Assembly (NCBI GenBank): GCA_000733415.1
Contig: KL662191.1
Coordinates: 3,500,867 to 3,564,866, forward strand
Source: [Leptolyngbya] sp. JSC-1
GTDB lineage: Bacteria > Cyanobacteriota > Cyanobacteriia > Elainellales > Elainellaceae
Direction of reading: 5' to 3'
DNA length: 64,000 nucleotides
Under the pieces are notes generated by a model. It saw only the letters and a program-made list of their open reading frames with translations, ran no database searches and was not told where the DNA came from. The position numbers were made by a program, and so were the translations under genes. This document shows positions 36,033 to 45,060 of this stretch, piece after piece; position 1 is the first letter of the stretch, and every line of letters begins with the position of its first letter.

Positions 36033-37375
36033 AGCTGATTGCAATCGATGGTTTAGAGCAAACCTTTGACCGAATTGCGGCAGCGCTGTTGTCCGATCTC
36101 CAGGCTGACGAGCAGTTGCGACTAACGCTGATGGGCGAACAGAGCCAGTTTATCCGGTTCAATACGGCCAAAGTCCGGCAGGCGGGCTGTATTGGAGACG
36201 GCACCCTCAGCCTCAGCCTGATGCAAGGCCAGCGCAACAGCTACCGCTCGATTCCCTTTACCGGCGATTGGGAAACCGATTGGCCGCTGGCCCAAACCGC
36301 CCTGACCGAACTGCGCCAAGAAGTACCCCAGTTGCCGGTTGATCCCTATCTGGTGCTGCCGCAGGGAAATGCCACTAGCCGTGAGATTCACCAGGGTCAG
36401 ATCCTGGCTCCCGACACCGTAGTCGAAACCCTGTTGCCGCAGGTGCAGGGCCTCGATTTTACCGGCATCTATGCCGGCGGTTCGTTGGTGCGGGCCTATG
36501 CCGATTCCGCTGGGCAGAAACACTGGTTTGCCACCGACACCTTCTCGCTGGACTATTCCCTGTTCACAGCAGATGGACAAGCTGTAAAAGGCACCTTTGC
36601 TGGCAACCAATGGGATGAAGCCGCCTACATCGCTAAACTTGAGGGATCCAAACACCAGCTCGAACGCATGGCCCAACCCCCTAAATCGATTCCTCGCGGT
36701 CAGTACCGCACCTATTTGGCTCCTGCGGCCACGGCTGATTTGGTGAGCATGTTTTCCTGGGGAGCCGTCAGCGAAGCTGCCCTGCAACGCGGTGGTAGCG
36801 CCCTGGGATTGCTGCAACGGGGCGAAAAACAGCTTTCTCCTGCCTTTACCCTGACAGAAAATTTTCAGCGGGGGTTGGTGCCACGCTTCAACGAATGGGG
36901 CGAGATTGCCCCACTGGAGCTGCCGCTGATTGTGGAAGGCCGCTTCAAAAATACCTTGATCAGTTCCCGCACCGCCAAAGAGTATGGCAAAACCGCCAAC
37001 GGAGCGGCAGGAGGGGAATATCTGCGCTCGCCCGAAGTCACCCCCGGCACGCTAGCCGCCGAGCAGATTCTGACTACCCTCGACACTGGCCTATATCTGT
37101 CGAACCTGCACTACCTCAACTGGAGCGACCGGCCCACTGGACGGATTACCGGCATGACGCGCTATGCCTGCTTTTGGGTCGAACGCGGCGAACTTGTAGC
37201 CCCAATCGAAAACCTGCGCTTCGACGAAAGCCTCTACCGGTTTCTCGGCGATAACCTGATCAATCTCACCGAATTCCAGGAATTCATTCCCGAAGTTGAC
37301 ACCTATGAGAACCGCAGTCTGGGAGGCATTTGGGTACCTGGATTATTAGTTGAACAGTTCACCTACACGCTTTAA
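36029..37375 (+). CDS. tldE: TldE/PmbA-type protease partner
   Basis: Partner of TldD, also called PmbA, which completes the heterodimer but usually lacks zinc ligands. 448 residues starting GTG. It shares the fold (NTAKVRQAGCIGDGTLSLSL, LISSRTAKEYGKTANGAAGG) but no HExxxH was seen, as expected for the non-catalytic half. Its order after tldD with a four-base overlap is normal. The following spacer carries palindromic repeats. Confidence 0.9.
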   Translation: MKLIAIDGLEQTFDRIAAALLSDLQADEQLRLTLMGEQSQFIRFNTAKVRQAGCIGDGTLSLSLMQGQRNSYRSIPFTGDWETDWPLAQTALTELRQEVPQLPVDPYLVLPQGNATSREIHQGQILAPDTVVETLLPQVQGLDFTGIYAGGSLVRAYADSAGQKHWFATDTFSLDYSLFTADGQAVKGTFAGNQWDEAAYIAKLEGSKHQLERMAQPPKSIPRGQYRTYLAPAATADLVSMFSWGAVSEAALQRGGSALGLLQRGEKQLSPAFTLTENFQRGLVPRFNEWGEIAPLELPLIVEGRFKNTLISSRTAKEYGKTANGAAGGEYLRSPEVTPGTLAAEQILTTLDTGLYLSNLHYLNWSDRPTGRITGMTRYACFWVERGELVAPIENLRFDESLYRFLGDNLINLTEFQEFIPEVDTYENRSLGGIWVPGLLVEQFTYTL

Positions 37376-37424
37376 CAACTCAAATCTGATATCAGATCCG
37401 ACTAAACACCCTAATTTAGACGCT

Positions 37425-37478
37425 GTATTGTACAGGCGTTTTGCAAAACGCCTCTACGCGAACTCTGGCTGATTAGCC
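37425..37478. repeat. Palindromic repeat, copy 1
   Basis: A 54-bp unit starting GTATTGTACAGGCG, with a 20-bp self-complementary core at 37434-37453 (AGGCGTTTTG then CAAAACGCCT), ending CTGATTAGCC. It matches copy 2 at 37506-37559 with only three substitutions. Such short palindromic elements are typical mobile-like or REP-like repeats in cyanobacteria. An additional partial copy (ACGCCTCTACGCG) lies at 37494-37506. Confidence 0.85.
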
Positions 37479-37505
37479 TTTCCGCAGGGAATAACGCCTC
37501 TACGC

Positions 37506-37559
37506 GTATTGTACAGGCGTCTTGCAAGACGCCTCTACGCGAACTCTGGCTGATTAACC
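37506..37559. repeat. Palindromic repeat, copy 2, overlaps the kinase stop
   Basis: A 54-bp unit with core AGGCGTCTTG, CAAGACGCCT at 37515-37534. It differs from copy 1 by a T to C and a matching A to G change, so the palindrome is kept, plus one base near the end (GATTAACC). Its last bases form the TAA stop of the sensor kinase (complement of 37554-37556). Confidence 0.85.
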
Positions 37560-40289
37560 GGATTTGATATGACCTGCCCCTCTAGCCATCGGCAACTGAA
37601 TCATAAACGTCGTGTGGCCAGAGTGACTCTCAACGTGAATTTCTCCGTTCAGCTTTTCAACTAAGCCTTTGACTAACGCTAACCCCAAGCCAGTGCCGCC
37701 ATGTTTCCACGGATCGGTGCTGGGAATGCGGTAAAACTTGTCGAAAATGCGCTCCTGTTCATCTTCCGAGATTTCGGTGCCAGAGTTGGTGACGCTAATC
37801 AAAAAGGTAGGACTAGCCCCATTCGCAGGACCGGGATCAGCTTCAGGCCGTCTCGGCACCTCAGTGCTGCGGGCCGCTGGTTTGGCTGAAGCCGTTTCCA
37901 CAATGCTCGCCGTAACCACAATTTGTTCGCCAGCCGGGGTATATTTGCAGGCATTATTGAGCAATTCACTGAGGATGCGCTCCAGATCCGACAAATCGGT
38001 CGTCAGGGGCGGCAATTCGGGCGCTAGCTCTAGCTGAAGCTGCTGGTGCTGTAGTTGCGCTCGCTCGACAAACGGTTCTACGACATGGGGAATCCAGGTT
38101 TTCGGGTCGATGGTGGTAGGGACATAGGGTTCGGTGCCCGCATCGAGGCGCGATAGATCCAGCAGGTTATTGATCAGCGTAATTTCTCGCTGTCCCTCAT
38201 CCTTGAGGATTTGCAAATAGCGAAAGACCGATTCAGCCGTGGCCTCGGTTAGCCCGATCCGCTCCAGGCTCATCTCCAGAAGCTGGGTCGCCATTTTGAT
38301 ATTGGCCATTGGTGTCCGCAGCTCGTGGGAAACGGTGCTGAGGAAGTCGTCCTTGATTCGGTGCAAATGTTCTAACTCCTTGACTTGGGCCTGGGCCATT
38401 TGGTAAAGCCGCGATTGACGTAGAGCAATAGCGCACTGATTGGCCACCTGCTGTACCAAGCGAATTTCCTCTGGATTGAACCACCACTGATGGGACTTAA
38501 ACAGCCATAGATCGCCTAACACTCCCTGGTCATCGGTGACCGGACAGGCCAGACAAGCAAACCGAGCATCTTCACAAACGTCCCGCAGCAGTGGCTGGGT
38601 GAGGCAAAACTGGGCGTACTGCCGTTGCAGCAACTGCTGATAAAGTTCTGGAACCCGGTCCATCGCCATTGATTTTCCCTCAGCTTTGGGATAGTCGGCG
38701 CAGAGATACTCGTAATAGACCGTTGAGGTGCGAGTTTCCAGATTGTAGAGCGCCACATCACAGCCCTGAAGGCCCAGTTCCAGCGCCAGCTCTCGCACTA
38801 CGGTTTGCAAAATTTGGGCTTCGTCAAGACTGTCCCGCACTTTTTCAGTAATCCGCCGCAACAGATCTTCAAACTCCAGGGCTTGTCGCAGTTGGGCCGT
38901 CTGTTCGCGCACTTGAGTTTCTAAGGTAGTATTGGCAACCTCGATCTGCTGAAAGGAAAGACCAAGCGTTTCCACCATTTGATTAAAGGCTTGTGCCGTG
39001 ATCTGGATCTCCTGAATCGGCAGCACTTCCGGTACTCGTTGGTTCCGATCTCCGTCCGCCATCGCTTGGCTGGCTTGGCTGAGTTGCTGCATAGGTTTAG
39101 CGATCCAGCTAGAAGCCAATATGCCTAGACCCAACGCGATCAAAACAGCCGTGAGACACAGCAATACGGTGACGCGACTATTGTGGTCGATCTGAGCCAT
39201 GAAATCGGTTTCGGGAATCACCACTACGATCAGCCAGTCCAACCCCAACGAATCGCGATAGGGCAAGACCCGCACATATTCCCGCTGTCCGTTGTCTGAG
39301 AAAGTCAGATGCTGAGGAGTTGTGATCTGGGCAAAGTCGCCAAACTGCTGCAGGAGCTGTTGAGCTGTCTGCCGAATTAAAGGATGGGAACTATCTGATG
39401 CAGAAACTTGGCTCAGTTTCACCTTACCGTTTTGCTGTATGGTGCGATAGGGCAAGGCGTCGGTTGAGGTGCCAATCAAGTTGCCATTGCGCTCAACAAT
39501 GAACACCAAACCAGTTGCACTGATCTGGAGACTATCCAGAAATTGGTCAATCACAGACACCACCACGCCCGCTGAGGCGACTCCTTCTAGCTGGCCCGTT
39601 TGCGGATCGTAGATTGGCACATTGGCGTTGAGCGACAAATCGCGGTTGTCTGGGGTTTGAAAAATCTGGCTCCAGACGGGTCGTTTGGCTTGCACCGCAG
39701 CCCGATACCAAGACATTTGCCGCACATCCGGCTTCAGGAAAGTTTCAACCAACCGAGTTTTCTCACCAGTTGAGTTGAGCTGATAGTTATGAACTTGGCC
39801 CTGGTCAGACGGATCCAGCTTCAGCAAATGCAGTCCGCCGCGTCGATTTACCGCTCGTAAATAGCCCTGCTCGGTGCCAATCAAAATGCCGCTGACCGAG
39901 TTAAACTGCTGCAACTGATGGAATAAATACTGCTCCAGAGCTGGGGGATTGTTCAAGTCCAACTGGTTGAGCTGCACCGCATTTTGATTAATTGCCGTAA
40001 TGAACTGCGGCGTTGCTAAATAGGTTTCCAGCTTCAGCCTCACCCGCTCGCTAATTTCATTCTGGAGCTGCACCGCCAACCGATTCACCGTTTGTTGCCC
40101 GTGCCACCACGACAGCCAGCCGATCAAGGCCACCACCACTACAATCTGGATCAGGCTGGGAACTGTCAGCAGAATACGAATCGGAATCTTCTGGAAGCAG
40201 CCAATTCCCAAACATTTGCCAGCAGACTTTAAGGAAGGAACATCGCGACGCAGCATGAAATCAGCGAAGTTGCTCAAGAGGTTTATCAC
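37554..40289 (-). CDS. Sensor histidine kinase with Cache, HAMP and GAF domains
   Basis: A 911-residue kinase. A first transmembrane helix (about 40-60), a large periplasmic double-Cache-type domain (about 70-360, with QMSWYRAAVQAKRPVWSQIF and VPIYDPQTGQLEGVASAG), a second helix (about 375-400), HAMP, coiled coil, GAF (about 480-640), HisKA with phosphohistidine H655 (FLSTVSHELRTP), then HATPase. N box is LNNACKY; G2 is GGTGLGLALVKGLVEKL. The G1 box reads TNSGTEI, lacking the usual Asp; this form occurs in several cyanobacterial kinases, from memory. The partner regulator is not adjacent. It probably senses a small molecule. Confidence 0.93.
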   Translation of the reverse strand: MINLLSNFADFMLRRDVPSLKSAGKCLGIGCFQKIPIRILLTVPSLIQIVVVVALIGWLSWWHGQQTVNRLAVQLQNEISERVRLKLETYLATPQFITAINQNAVQLNQLDLNNPPALEQYLFHQLQQFNSVSGILIGTEQGYLRAVNRRGGLHLLKLDPSDQGQVHNYQLNSTGEKTRLVETFLKPDVRQMSWYRAAVQAKRPVWSQIFQTPDNRDLSLNANVPIYDPQTGQLEGVASAGVVVSVIDQFLDSLQISATGLVFIVERNGNLIGTSTDALPYRTIQQNGKVKLSQVSASDSSHPLIRQTAQQLLQQFGDFAQITTPQHLTFSDNGQREYVRVLPYRDSLGLDWLIVVVIPETDFMAQIDHNSRVTVLLCLTAVLIALGLGILASSWIAKPMQQLSQASQAMADGDRNQRVPEVLPIQEIQITAQAFNQMVETLGLSFQQIEVANTTLETQVREQTAQLRQALEFEDLLRRITEKVRDSLDEAQILQTVVRELALELGLQGCDVALYNLETRTSTVYYEYLCADYPKAEGKSMAMDRVPELYQQLLQRQYAQFCLTQPLLRDVCEDARFACLACPVTDDQGVLGDLWLFKSHQWWFNPEEIRLVQQVANQCAIALRQSRLYQMAQAQVKELEHLHRIKDDFLSTVSHELRTPMANIKMATQLLEMSLERIGLTEATAESVFRYLQILKDEGQREITLINNLLDLSRLDAGTEPYVPTTIDPKTWIPHVVEPFVERAQLQHQQLQLELAPELPPLTTDLSDLERILSELLNNACKYTPAGEQIVVTASIVETASAKPAARSTEVPRRPEADPGPANGASPTFLISVTNSGTEISEDEQERIFDKFYRIPSTDPWKHGGTGLGLALVKGLVEKLNGEIHVESHSGHTTFMIQLPMARGAGHIKSG

Positions 40290-40762
40290 CTGCTTTCACA
40301 GCTACAGGCAACTAATCAGATGAAAATTAGATGAAATTGACAAAGCGTAGGAGTCAAAAACGAAAAACTGCCGGAGACAAACTATAGCCAATCTGAAGCC
40401 GATCTGAGCAGATTTTGTGCAGGTGAATTCGGGATTCTGCCGCTACCTAATTGTTAATTGATAGGGTGACGCTCTGCAAAACTGAGTTTGAATTCCCGCT
40501 GCTGACTTCAGCTCCCTTGACTCAGCCGAACAAGGTATCGATGGAAAGTGCAGAACTAGGGTAGAGATTAAACCAAAGCACCCTGATCTGTGAAAGATTT
40601 TCCACAATAGAGATAGTGCCCACAGAATCATTAGACAAAATCATTAGGCAAATTTTTCAGCGATAGACAAGTAGAGAGGACACGAGTGTCTGCGTAGATG
40701 CACTAAATGACTACCTTAATTAATGACTATAACCTGCAGATTTGGCTAGGAGCGAGTTTGAC
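40290..40762. other. Intergenic region without recognised gene
   Basis: A 473-bp divergent spacer between the kinase and the ferredoxin-MBL gene. It is AT-rich near 40620-40735, likely holding promoters. A minus-strand ORF inside it has no protein features. Nothing else was recognised. Confidence 0.4.
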
Positions 40763-41644
40763 ATGGCTCATTTAACCCAACGCCGTCCCGAAAACACGGA
40801 AGGCGATTTCTACGTCGATTCCACCTGCATTGATTGCGATACCTGCCGCTGGATGGCACCAGAAGTATTCTACGAAATTGGCGATCAGTCGGCGGTCTAT
40901 CATCAGCCAACCAATGAAACTGAGCGCCTACGGGCAATGCAGGCGCTGCTATCCTGCCCAACCGCATCAATTGGCACGATCGAAAAACCGACTGATATCA
41001 AACAAGCCCAGGACAGCCTACCAATTCAGTTGGCCGAGCGAGTATACCACTGTGGCTATCACGCCGAACGCTCATTTGGAGCCGCGAGCTATCTGATTCA
41101 GCGCCCTGAAGGTAACGTGCTGGTTGACTCCCCCCGGTTTGCACCACCCCTGGTCAAACGTTTGGAACAGCTCGGAGGCGTGCGCTACCTCTACCTCACC
41201 CATCGCGACGATGTGGCCGATCACCAAAAGTTTCGTCAGCATTTTGGTTGCGAGCGGATTTTACATCAGGATGAAATCAGCAGCAGCACTCGCGATGTTG
41301 AAATTAAACTCACTGGCCTAGACCCAATTCAATTTGCTCCGGATTTGCTGATTATTCCGGTGCCCGGTCACACCAAAGGTCACACAGTTCTGCTTTACGA
41401 CCAAAGGTTTCTGTTTACCGGCGATCACTTGGCCTGGTCCCCGCAGTTGAATCATCTTTACGCCTTTCGCAGTGCCTGCTGGTACTCCTGGACTGAATTA
41501 ACTCACTCCATGCAACGCTTAGCCAACTACTCGTTTGAATGGGTACTTCCCGGCCACGGACGCCGCTTCCACAGCGACCGAGCCACCATGCGGCAGCAAA
41601 TGCAGCAATGCCTAGCCTGGATGGAAGGGAAAGGGAAGTTTTAA
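40763..41644 (+). CDS. Ferredoxin-like domain fused to metallo-beta-lactamase fold
   Basis: Start ATG 40763, 10 bp after AGGAG. 293 residues. The N-terminal 70 residues form a 4Fe-4S ferredoxin-like domain (CIDCDTC, then LLSCPTAS). The remainder is an MBL hydrolase with the metal motif written THRDDVADH (about residues 152-160), a VPGHTKGHT segment, FTGDHLAW, and a C-terminal PGHGRRF. The motif is a variant of HxHxDH. These fusions are found in cyanobacteria and plants; activity is unknown. Redox-linked hydrolysis is only an inference. Confidence 0.88.
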   Translation: MAHLTQRRPENTEGDFYVDSTCIDCDTCRWMAPEVFYEIGDQSAVYHQPTNETERLRAMQALLSCPTASIGTIEKPTDIKQAQDSLPIQLAERVYHCGYHAERSFGAASYLIQRPEGNVLVDSPRFAPPLVKRLEQLGGVRYLYLTHRDDVADHQKFRQHFGCERILHQDEISSSTRDVEIKLTGLDPIQFAPDLLIIPVPGHTKGHTVLLYDQRFLFTGDHLAWSPQLNHLYAFRSACWYSWTELTHSMQRLANYSFEWVLPGHGRRFHSDRATMRQQMQQCLAWMEGKGKF

Positions 41645-41755
41645 ACTTTAAGTTTGGGGGCAACCGCAGTTTGAGTTAGAAGACAACGAAGTCAGGTGAG
41701 GTGAACTGGTGTAGGGATGATAGGGTGAAAGGGATGTGATTGGCCCGATTGCCTC

Positions 41756-42130
41756 ATGGATATTAGCGGCACTTGGCTTGGAACCTACTGGCAGAATGGT
41801 CTACCCACTCGCTTTGAAACCACCTTTGTGCAAAGCGGTAATTCCCTCAGTGGCAGCATGCTCGACGACAATTATTTGGGCGAAGCTCAGCTCAGCGGTG
41901 AGGTGGTTGGGCGCAGCATCCGGTTTACCAAACGCTATCTCACCAGCTCACCCAATCCGGTCAATTATTCCGGCACAATTGCCGAGGATGCCAACTCGAT
42001 GTCGGGTAATTGGCGCATTGGCTGGCTGTATTCGGGCAAATGGGAAGCGCATCGCTCGAATCAGGATTTGATGGCGGATCTAAAAAATCGCCTAGAGCAG
42101 AAGGTGCCCGCAACCGCCAATACACCATAA
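41756..42130 (+). CDS. Small hypothetical protein, beta-rich
   Basis: A 124-residue protein beginning MDISGTWLGTYWQNGLPTRF. It has an alternating beta-strand pattern (SGSMLDDNYLGEAQLSGEVV, YSGTIAEDANSMSGNW), suggesting a lipocalin-like or small barrel fold, and a charged C-terminal helix. There is no signal peptide. The family is not recognised. It precedes the DUF2584 gene by 35 bp on the same strand. Confidence 0.7.
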   Translation: MDISGTWLGTYWQNGLPTRFETTFVQSGNSLSGSMLDDNYLGEAQLSGEVVGRSIRFTKRYLTSSPNPVNYSGTIAEDANSMSGNWRIGWLYSGKWEAHRSNQDLMADLKNRLEQKVPATANTP

Positions 42131-42165
42131 ATACACACCACAAATACATCGTGAGAGCAATACCG

Positions 42166-42438
42166 ATGGGAATGCCCTGTCAAGTCAATAGCATTTTGAA
42201 GCTGGCTCGTGGTCAAGATTTTCCGGAACCGCTGTTGCTGAATGCGTCCCATCAGGCGATTAAGTCAGGTTATCGGATTCTTCCGCTCGATGTGCCGCTG
42301 CCCCTGGTAGATGAAGCATGGCTAGCTTACGCTGATGTGATCATTTATCAACTAGTCTGGCGAGACAACACAACTACGCTCAGCTTTACAATTAAGCGGC
42401 TTTACGAGACTCCCTTTTCGGTCAAAATTGAGGAGTAA
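42166..42438 (+). CDS. DUF2584 protein
   Basis: Start ATG 42166 (MGMPCQVNSILKLARGQDFP), matching the conserved beginning of the DUF2584 family, rather than the longer frame that begins in the previous gene. 90 residues, with predicted beta strands (ILPLDVPLPLVDEAWLAYAD, IIYQLVWRD). It is a conserved cyanobacterial small protein of unknown function. It is 51 bp before the ispD start and in the same direction. Confidence 0.82.
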   Translation: MGMPCQVNSILKLARGQDFPEPLLLNASHQAIKSGYRILPLDVPLPLVDEAWLAYADVIIYQLVWRDNTTTLSFTIKRLYETPFSVKIEE

Positions 42439-42489
42439 ACGGATCGGAGCGCCGCATCCCAACTCTGATTATTGCAGGGGTATCTAATC

Positions 42490-43182
42490 GTGCATTTGTT
42501 AATTCCAGCCGCCGGATCGGGTCGCCGTATGGGCAGTGAACGCAACAAACTGCTGCTGCCGCTATTGGGTCAACCGGTGCTAGCCTGGACGCTACAAGCC
42601 GCGAAACAGGCCGAATCAATCGAGTGGATTGGCATTATTGGGCAACCCTGTGATTGGCAAGACTTCAAAGTGATTGTGGCGCAGCTTGGGCTGGAAGATA
42701 CGGTGCAGTTCATTCAGGGGGGGGCCACCCGGCAAGAATCGGTTTATTGCGGCCTCAAGGGGTTGCCCACAACGGCAGAGCGGGTTCTGATTCACGATGG
42801 GGCCCGCTGTCTGGCTACACCCAATCTATTCAATCACTGCGCTGCCGCTCTCCAGACCTGCACAGGATTGATCGCCGCTGTTCCGGTCAAAGACACAATC
42901 AAAGTAGTGGATGCTCCGACTCAACTGATCACCGCCACCCCCGACCGCAGCAACCTCTGGGCGGCCCAAACACCGCAAGGATTCGTGGTACAGGATCTCC
43001 TTCAGTGCCATGAGCAGGGCATTCGTCAGGGTTGGGAAGTCACCGATGATGCCGCCTTATTCGAGCAGTGTGGTCTACCGGTGAAAATTGTGCCTGGAGA
43101 AGAAACCAACCTGAAAGTAACTACGCCGGTGGATTTGGCAATCGCTGAGTTCATTCTGAAACAACGATCGATGCTCCCATAG
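42490..43182 (+). CDS. ispD: 2-C-methyl-D-erythritol 4-phosphate cytidylyltransferase
   Basis: Third step of the MEP pathway to isoprenoids, which feed chlorophyll, carotenoid and quinone synthesis. GTG at 42490 (HLLIPAAGSGRRMG follows) is the likely start; the TTG at 42472 is an alternative. 230 residues. The nucleotide-binding motif is AAGSGRRMGSERNKLLLPL, followed by LIHDGARCLATPNLF, VPVKDTIKVVD and WAAQTPQGF. All are in the expected order. Single gene or end of a short operon with DUF2584. Confidence 0.95.
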   Translation: MHLLIPAAGSGRRMGSERNKLLLPLLGQPVLAWTLQAAKQAESIEWIGIIGQPCDWQDFKVIVAQLGLEDTVQFIQGGATRQESVYCGLKGLPTTAERVLIHDGARCLATPNLFNHCAAALQTCTGLIAAVPVKDTIKVVDAPTQLITATPDRSNLWAAQTPQGFVVQDLLQCHEQGIRQGWEVTDDAALFEQCGLPVKIVPGEETNLKVTTPVDLAIAEFILKQRSMLP

Positions 43183-43277
43183 GATTTCAGTGAGAAGCAG
43201 GGGCAAAAGCAGGGACGGAGTTAAATTTATCTTGTTTTTAAAGCGGTTAATGGATATAAAAGCTGGAGCAACAAACG

Positions 43278-43484
43278 ATGATTCAAATGGTAATCAGCCC
43301 CCAATCTCTGTTGGAAACTAGGATCAAAGTTGAAAAAGTTGATAATTTACAGCTGTTCAAGTTTACCGACGAACTTCAGACTCGCCTTGAGGAATTGCTA
43401 GAAATCAACAAAACGGGTGCGCTCACTCCAGAGGAAGCAGCAGAACTTAACGCGATTGGAGAACTCGATCGCATCTCCACCTAG
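43278..43484 (+). CDS. Small antitoxin-like protein, function unknown
   Basis: A 68-residue protein with a Leu/Glu-rich helix (KFTDELQTRLEELLEINKTG) and a conserved end (LTPEEAAELNAIGELDRI). In cyanobacteria I recall this type in front of HNH-type nucleases, which suggests an antitoxin role. Here no partner follows: the next 380 bp hold no convincing gene. It could be an orphan. Confidence 0.6.
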   Translation: MIQMVISPQSLLETRIKVEKVDNLQLFKFTDELQTRLEELLEINKTGALTPEEAAELNAIGELDRIST

Positions 43485-43871
43485 CTCAACTCGCTTCTGG
43501 TCGCTCAGCAATGACGCTCAGCCAATAATATCTAGCAATAATATCTAGATATCGAAAAGGGTAGTGATTTATGGTGTCTACGTGATATCATTTACAAGCA
43601 ATACTGATTGAGTAACTTAAGACAACATCGATATCACCTCCTGAGTCTAAGTCAAGATGGTTTAAAATACGAAAACCCCCAAACAGGGTTTGTTTGAGGG
43701 CTGGAGTTCCTGAAAATCGTCACTGGTGATAATAATGACAATTAGATAAAAACTTTACAAGAGGGGTTTGACCCATTCAAAAAGAATGAAGCAGCGATGA
43801 AGCACTTGTAAAGCAACGATGAATCACCTTGTCCAGTAGAGCAAACGGCAGACCTAAAGGGCGTTGCAGTC
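43485..43871. other. Intergenic region with terminator-like hairpin
   Basis: A 387-bp convergent region between the small gene and the metF-like gene. At 43676-43700 CCCCCAAACA and TGTTTGAGGG form a 10-bp stem (one mismatch, loop GGGTT). A tandem AATATCTAG near 43526-43548 is also seen. No gene was recognised. Confidence 0.5.
43676..43700. terminator. GC-rich hairpin, probable bidirectional terminator
   Basis: CCCCCAAACA, loop GGGTT, TGTTTGAGGG, one mismatch. Bases before it on the plus strand are GAAAA, giving a T-run on the minus strand, so it may end minus-strand transcripts from the metF-like gene. Confidence 0.55.
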
Positions 43872-44798
43872 TCATCCAGCTACTGCTGCAACTCCCGCCC
43901 GGTCCAGAATTTGCGGAATCAAATCTTCCCGCCTCACCGCCATAATGTGAACCCCTTGGCAAAGCTGACGCGCCAGTTTGACTTGCTCTGCCGCAATTTG
44001 TACTCCTTCGTCCAGCGGATCTGTCGCCCGTTCTAACCGATCGATCAGGTCTTGCGGAATCTGTACGCCCGGAACATTGCGGTTGATAAACTGGGCATTT
44101 TTGGCTGACTTTAGCAAGAAAATTCCGGCCAGGATCGGCTTGTTGCAACTCGCAGCAATTTGATCCATGAATTTTTCCAAGCGGTCAAAGTCCGAGATCA
44201 GCTGGCTTTGAAAGAACTTTGCTCCTGCCTCTACTTTGCGTTCAAACCGGCGTTGCAGACCAGACCAGCTCGGACATTGAGGATCTACCGCGGCTCCCGC
44301 GAACAGAGCCGTGGCGCCATCCGGCAAAGGTTTGTCGTTGAAATCTACACCTCGGTTGAGCTTATCAATCAGCTTCAGAAGCCGCACCGACTCTAGCTCG
44401 AATACGCCGCGAGCAGTGGGATGGTCGCCGGCCTTGATTGGGTCGCCAGTCAGCGCCAGGATGTTCTGAATTCCCAAAGCCTGAGCACCCATCAGATCAG
44501 CTTGTAGACCAATCACATTCCGGTCGCGACAAGCCATTTGACAGACGGGTTCCAGTCCATGCTGTCGTAGCAAAACTGCCGCCGCTAGCGAAGACATCCG
44601 CAGCACTGCGCGACTGCCATCGGTAATGTTCATGGCGTGCACGCGCCCTTTCAGCAATTGGGCCATTTGCAGCATGTGAGTTGGATCGCCGCCTTTGGGG
44701 GGCATCACCTCTGCGGTGATCAAGAACTCTTTTGCCTCAACTGCTTGCTGGAAGCGGGAAATCGGAAACGCTAGTTCAGCCGGAGAAGAATTGGACAT
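43872..44798 (-). CDS. Methylenetetrahydrofolate reductase-like protein
   Basis: A 308-residue barrel protein, start ATG at 44798 (MSNSSPAELAFPISRFQQAV) or the one at 44804. Sequence resembles MetF, which reduces methylene-THF to methyl-THF with FAD. Seen are FLITAEVMPPKGGDPTHML (start of the barrel), HAMNITDGSRAVLRMSSLA, LEPVCQMACRDRN, NILALTGDPIKAGDHP and PILAGIFLLKSAKNAQFINR. Overall it fits the MetF family, although this subgroup is often called 5,10-methylenetetrahydrofolate reductase-like. No methionine pathway gene is adjacent. Confidence 0.82.
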   Translation of the reverse strand: MSNSSPAELAFPISRFQQAVEAKEFLITAEVMPPKGGDPTHMLQMAQLLKGRVHAMNITDGSRAVLRMSSLAAAVLLRQHGLEPVCQMACRDRNVIGLQADLMGAQALGIQNILALTGDPIKAGDHPTARGVFELESVRLLKLIDKLNRGVDFNDKPLPDGATALFAGAAVDPQCPSWSGLQRRFERKVEAGAKFFQSQLISDFDRLEKFMDQIAASCNKPILAGIFLLKSAKNAQFINRNVPGVQIPQDLIDRLERATDPLDEGVQIAAEQVKLARQLCQGVHIMAVRREDLIPQILDRAGVAAVAG

Positions 44799-45060
44799 GA
44801 TCATTCAGTAGAAGATTCGGAAAAGCAAAGTTGAGTAGGTATAGCCAGAAGCAGCCGACTGCAACGCTATTTATGAGTCTATAGACTCAATGTTTAAATT
44901 CCTCTGTCTGAATGTACGAATTCATTGGCTTTTTGGGATTGGCTCAGGTTTTGTGTTTTTTTAACAAATCATCGTCGTTGCAAGTTCCGCAATCTGCAGG
45001 TCTGGTTAGATTTGCTGCACACTATGGAGTGATAGATGAAATTTCACCCACTGGCAGCCG

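Noticed and set aside
37425..37559. CRISPR array
   Set aside because: Only two long palindromic copies and one partial, no regular spacers and no cas genes.
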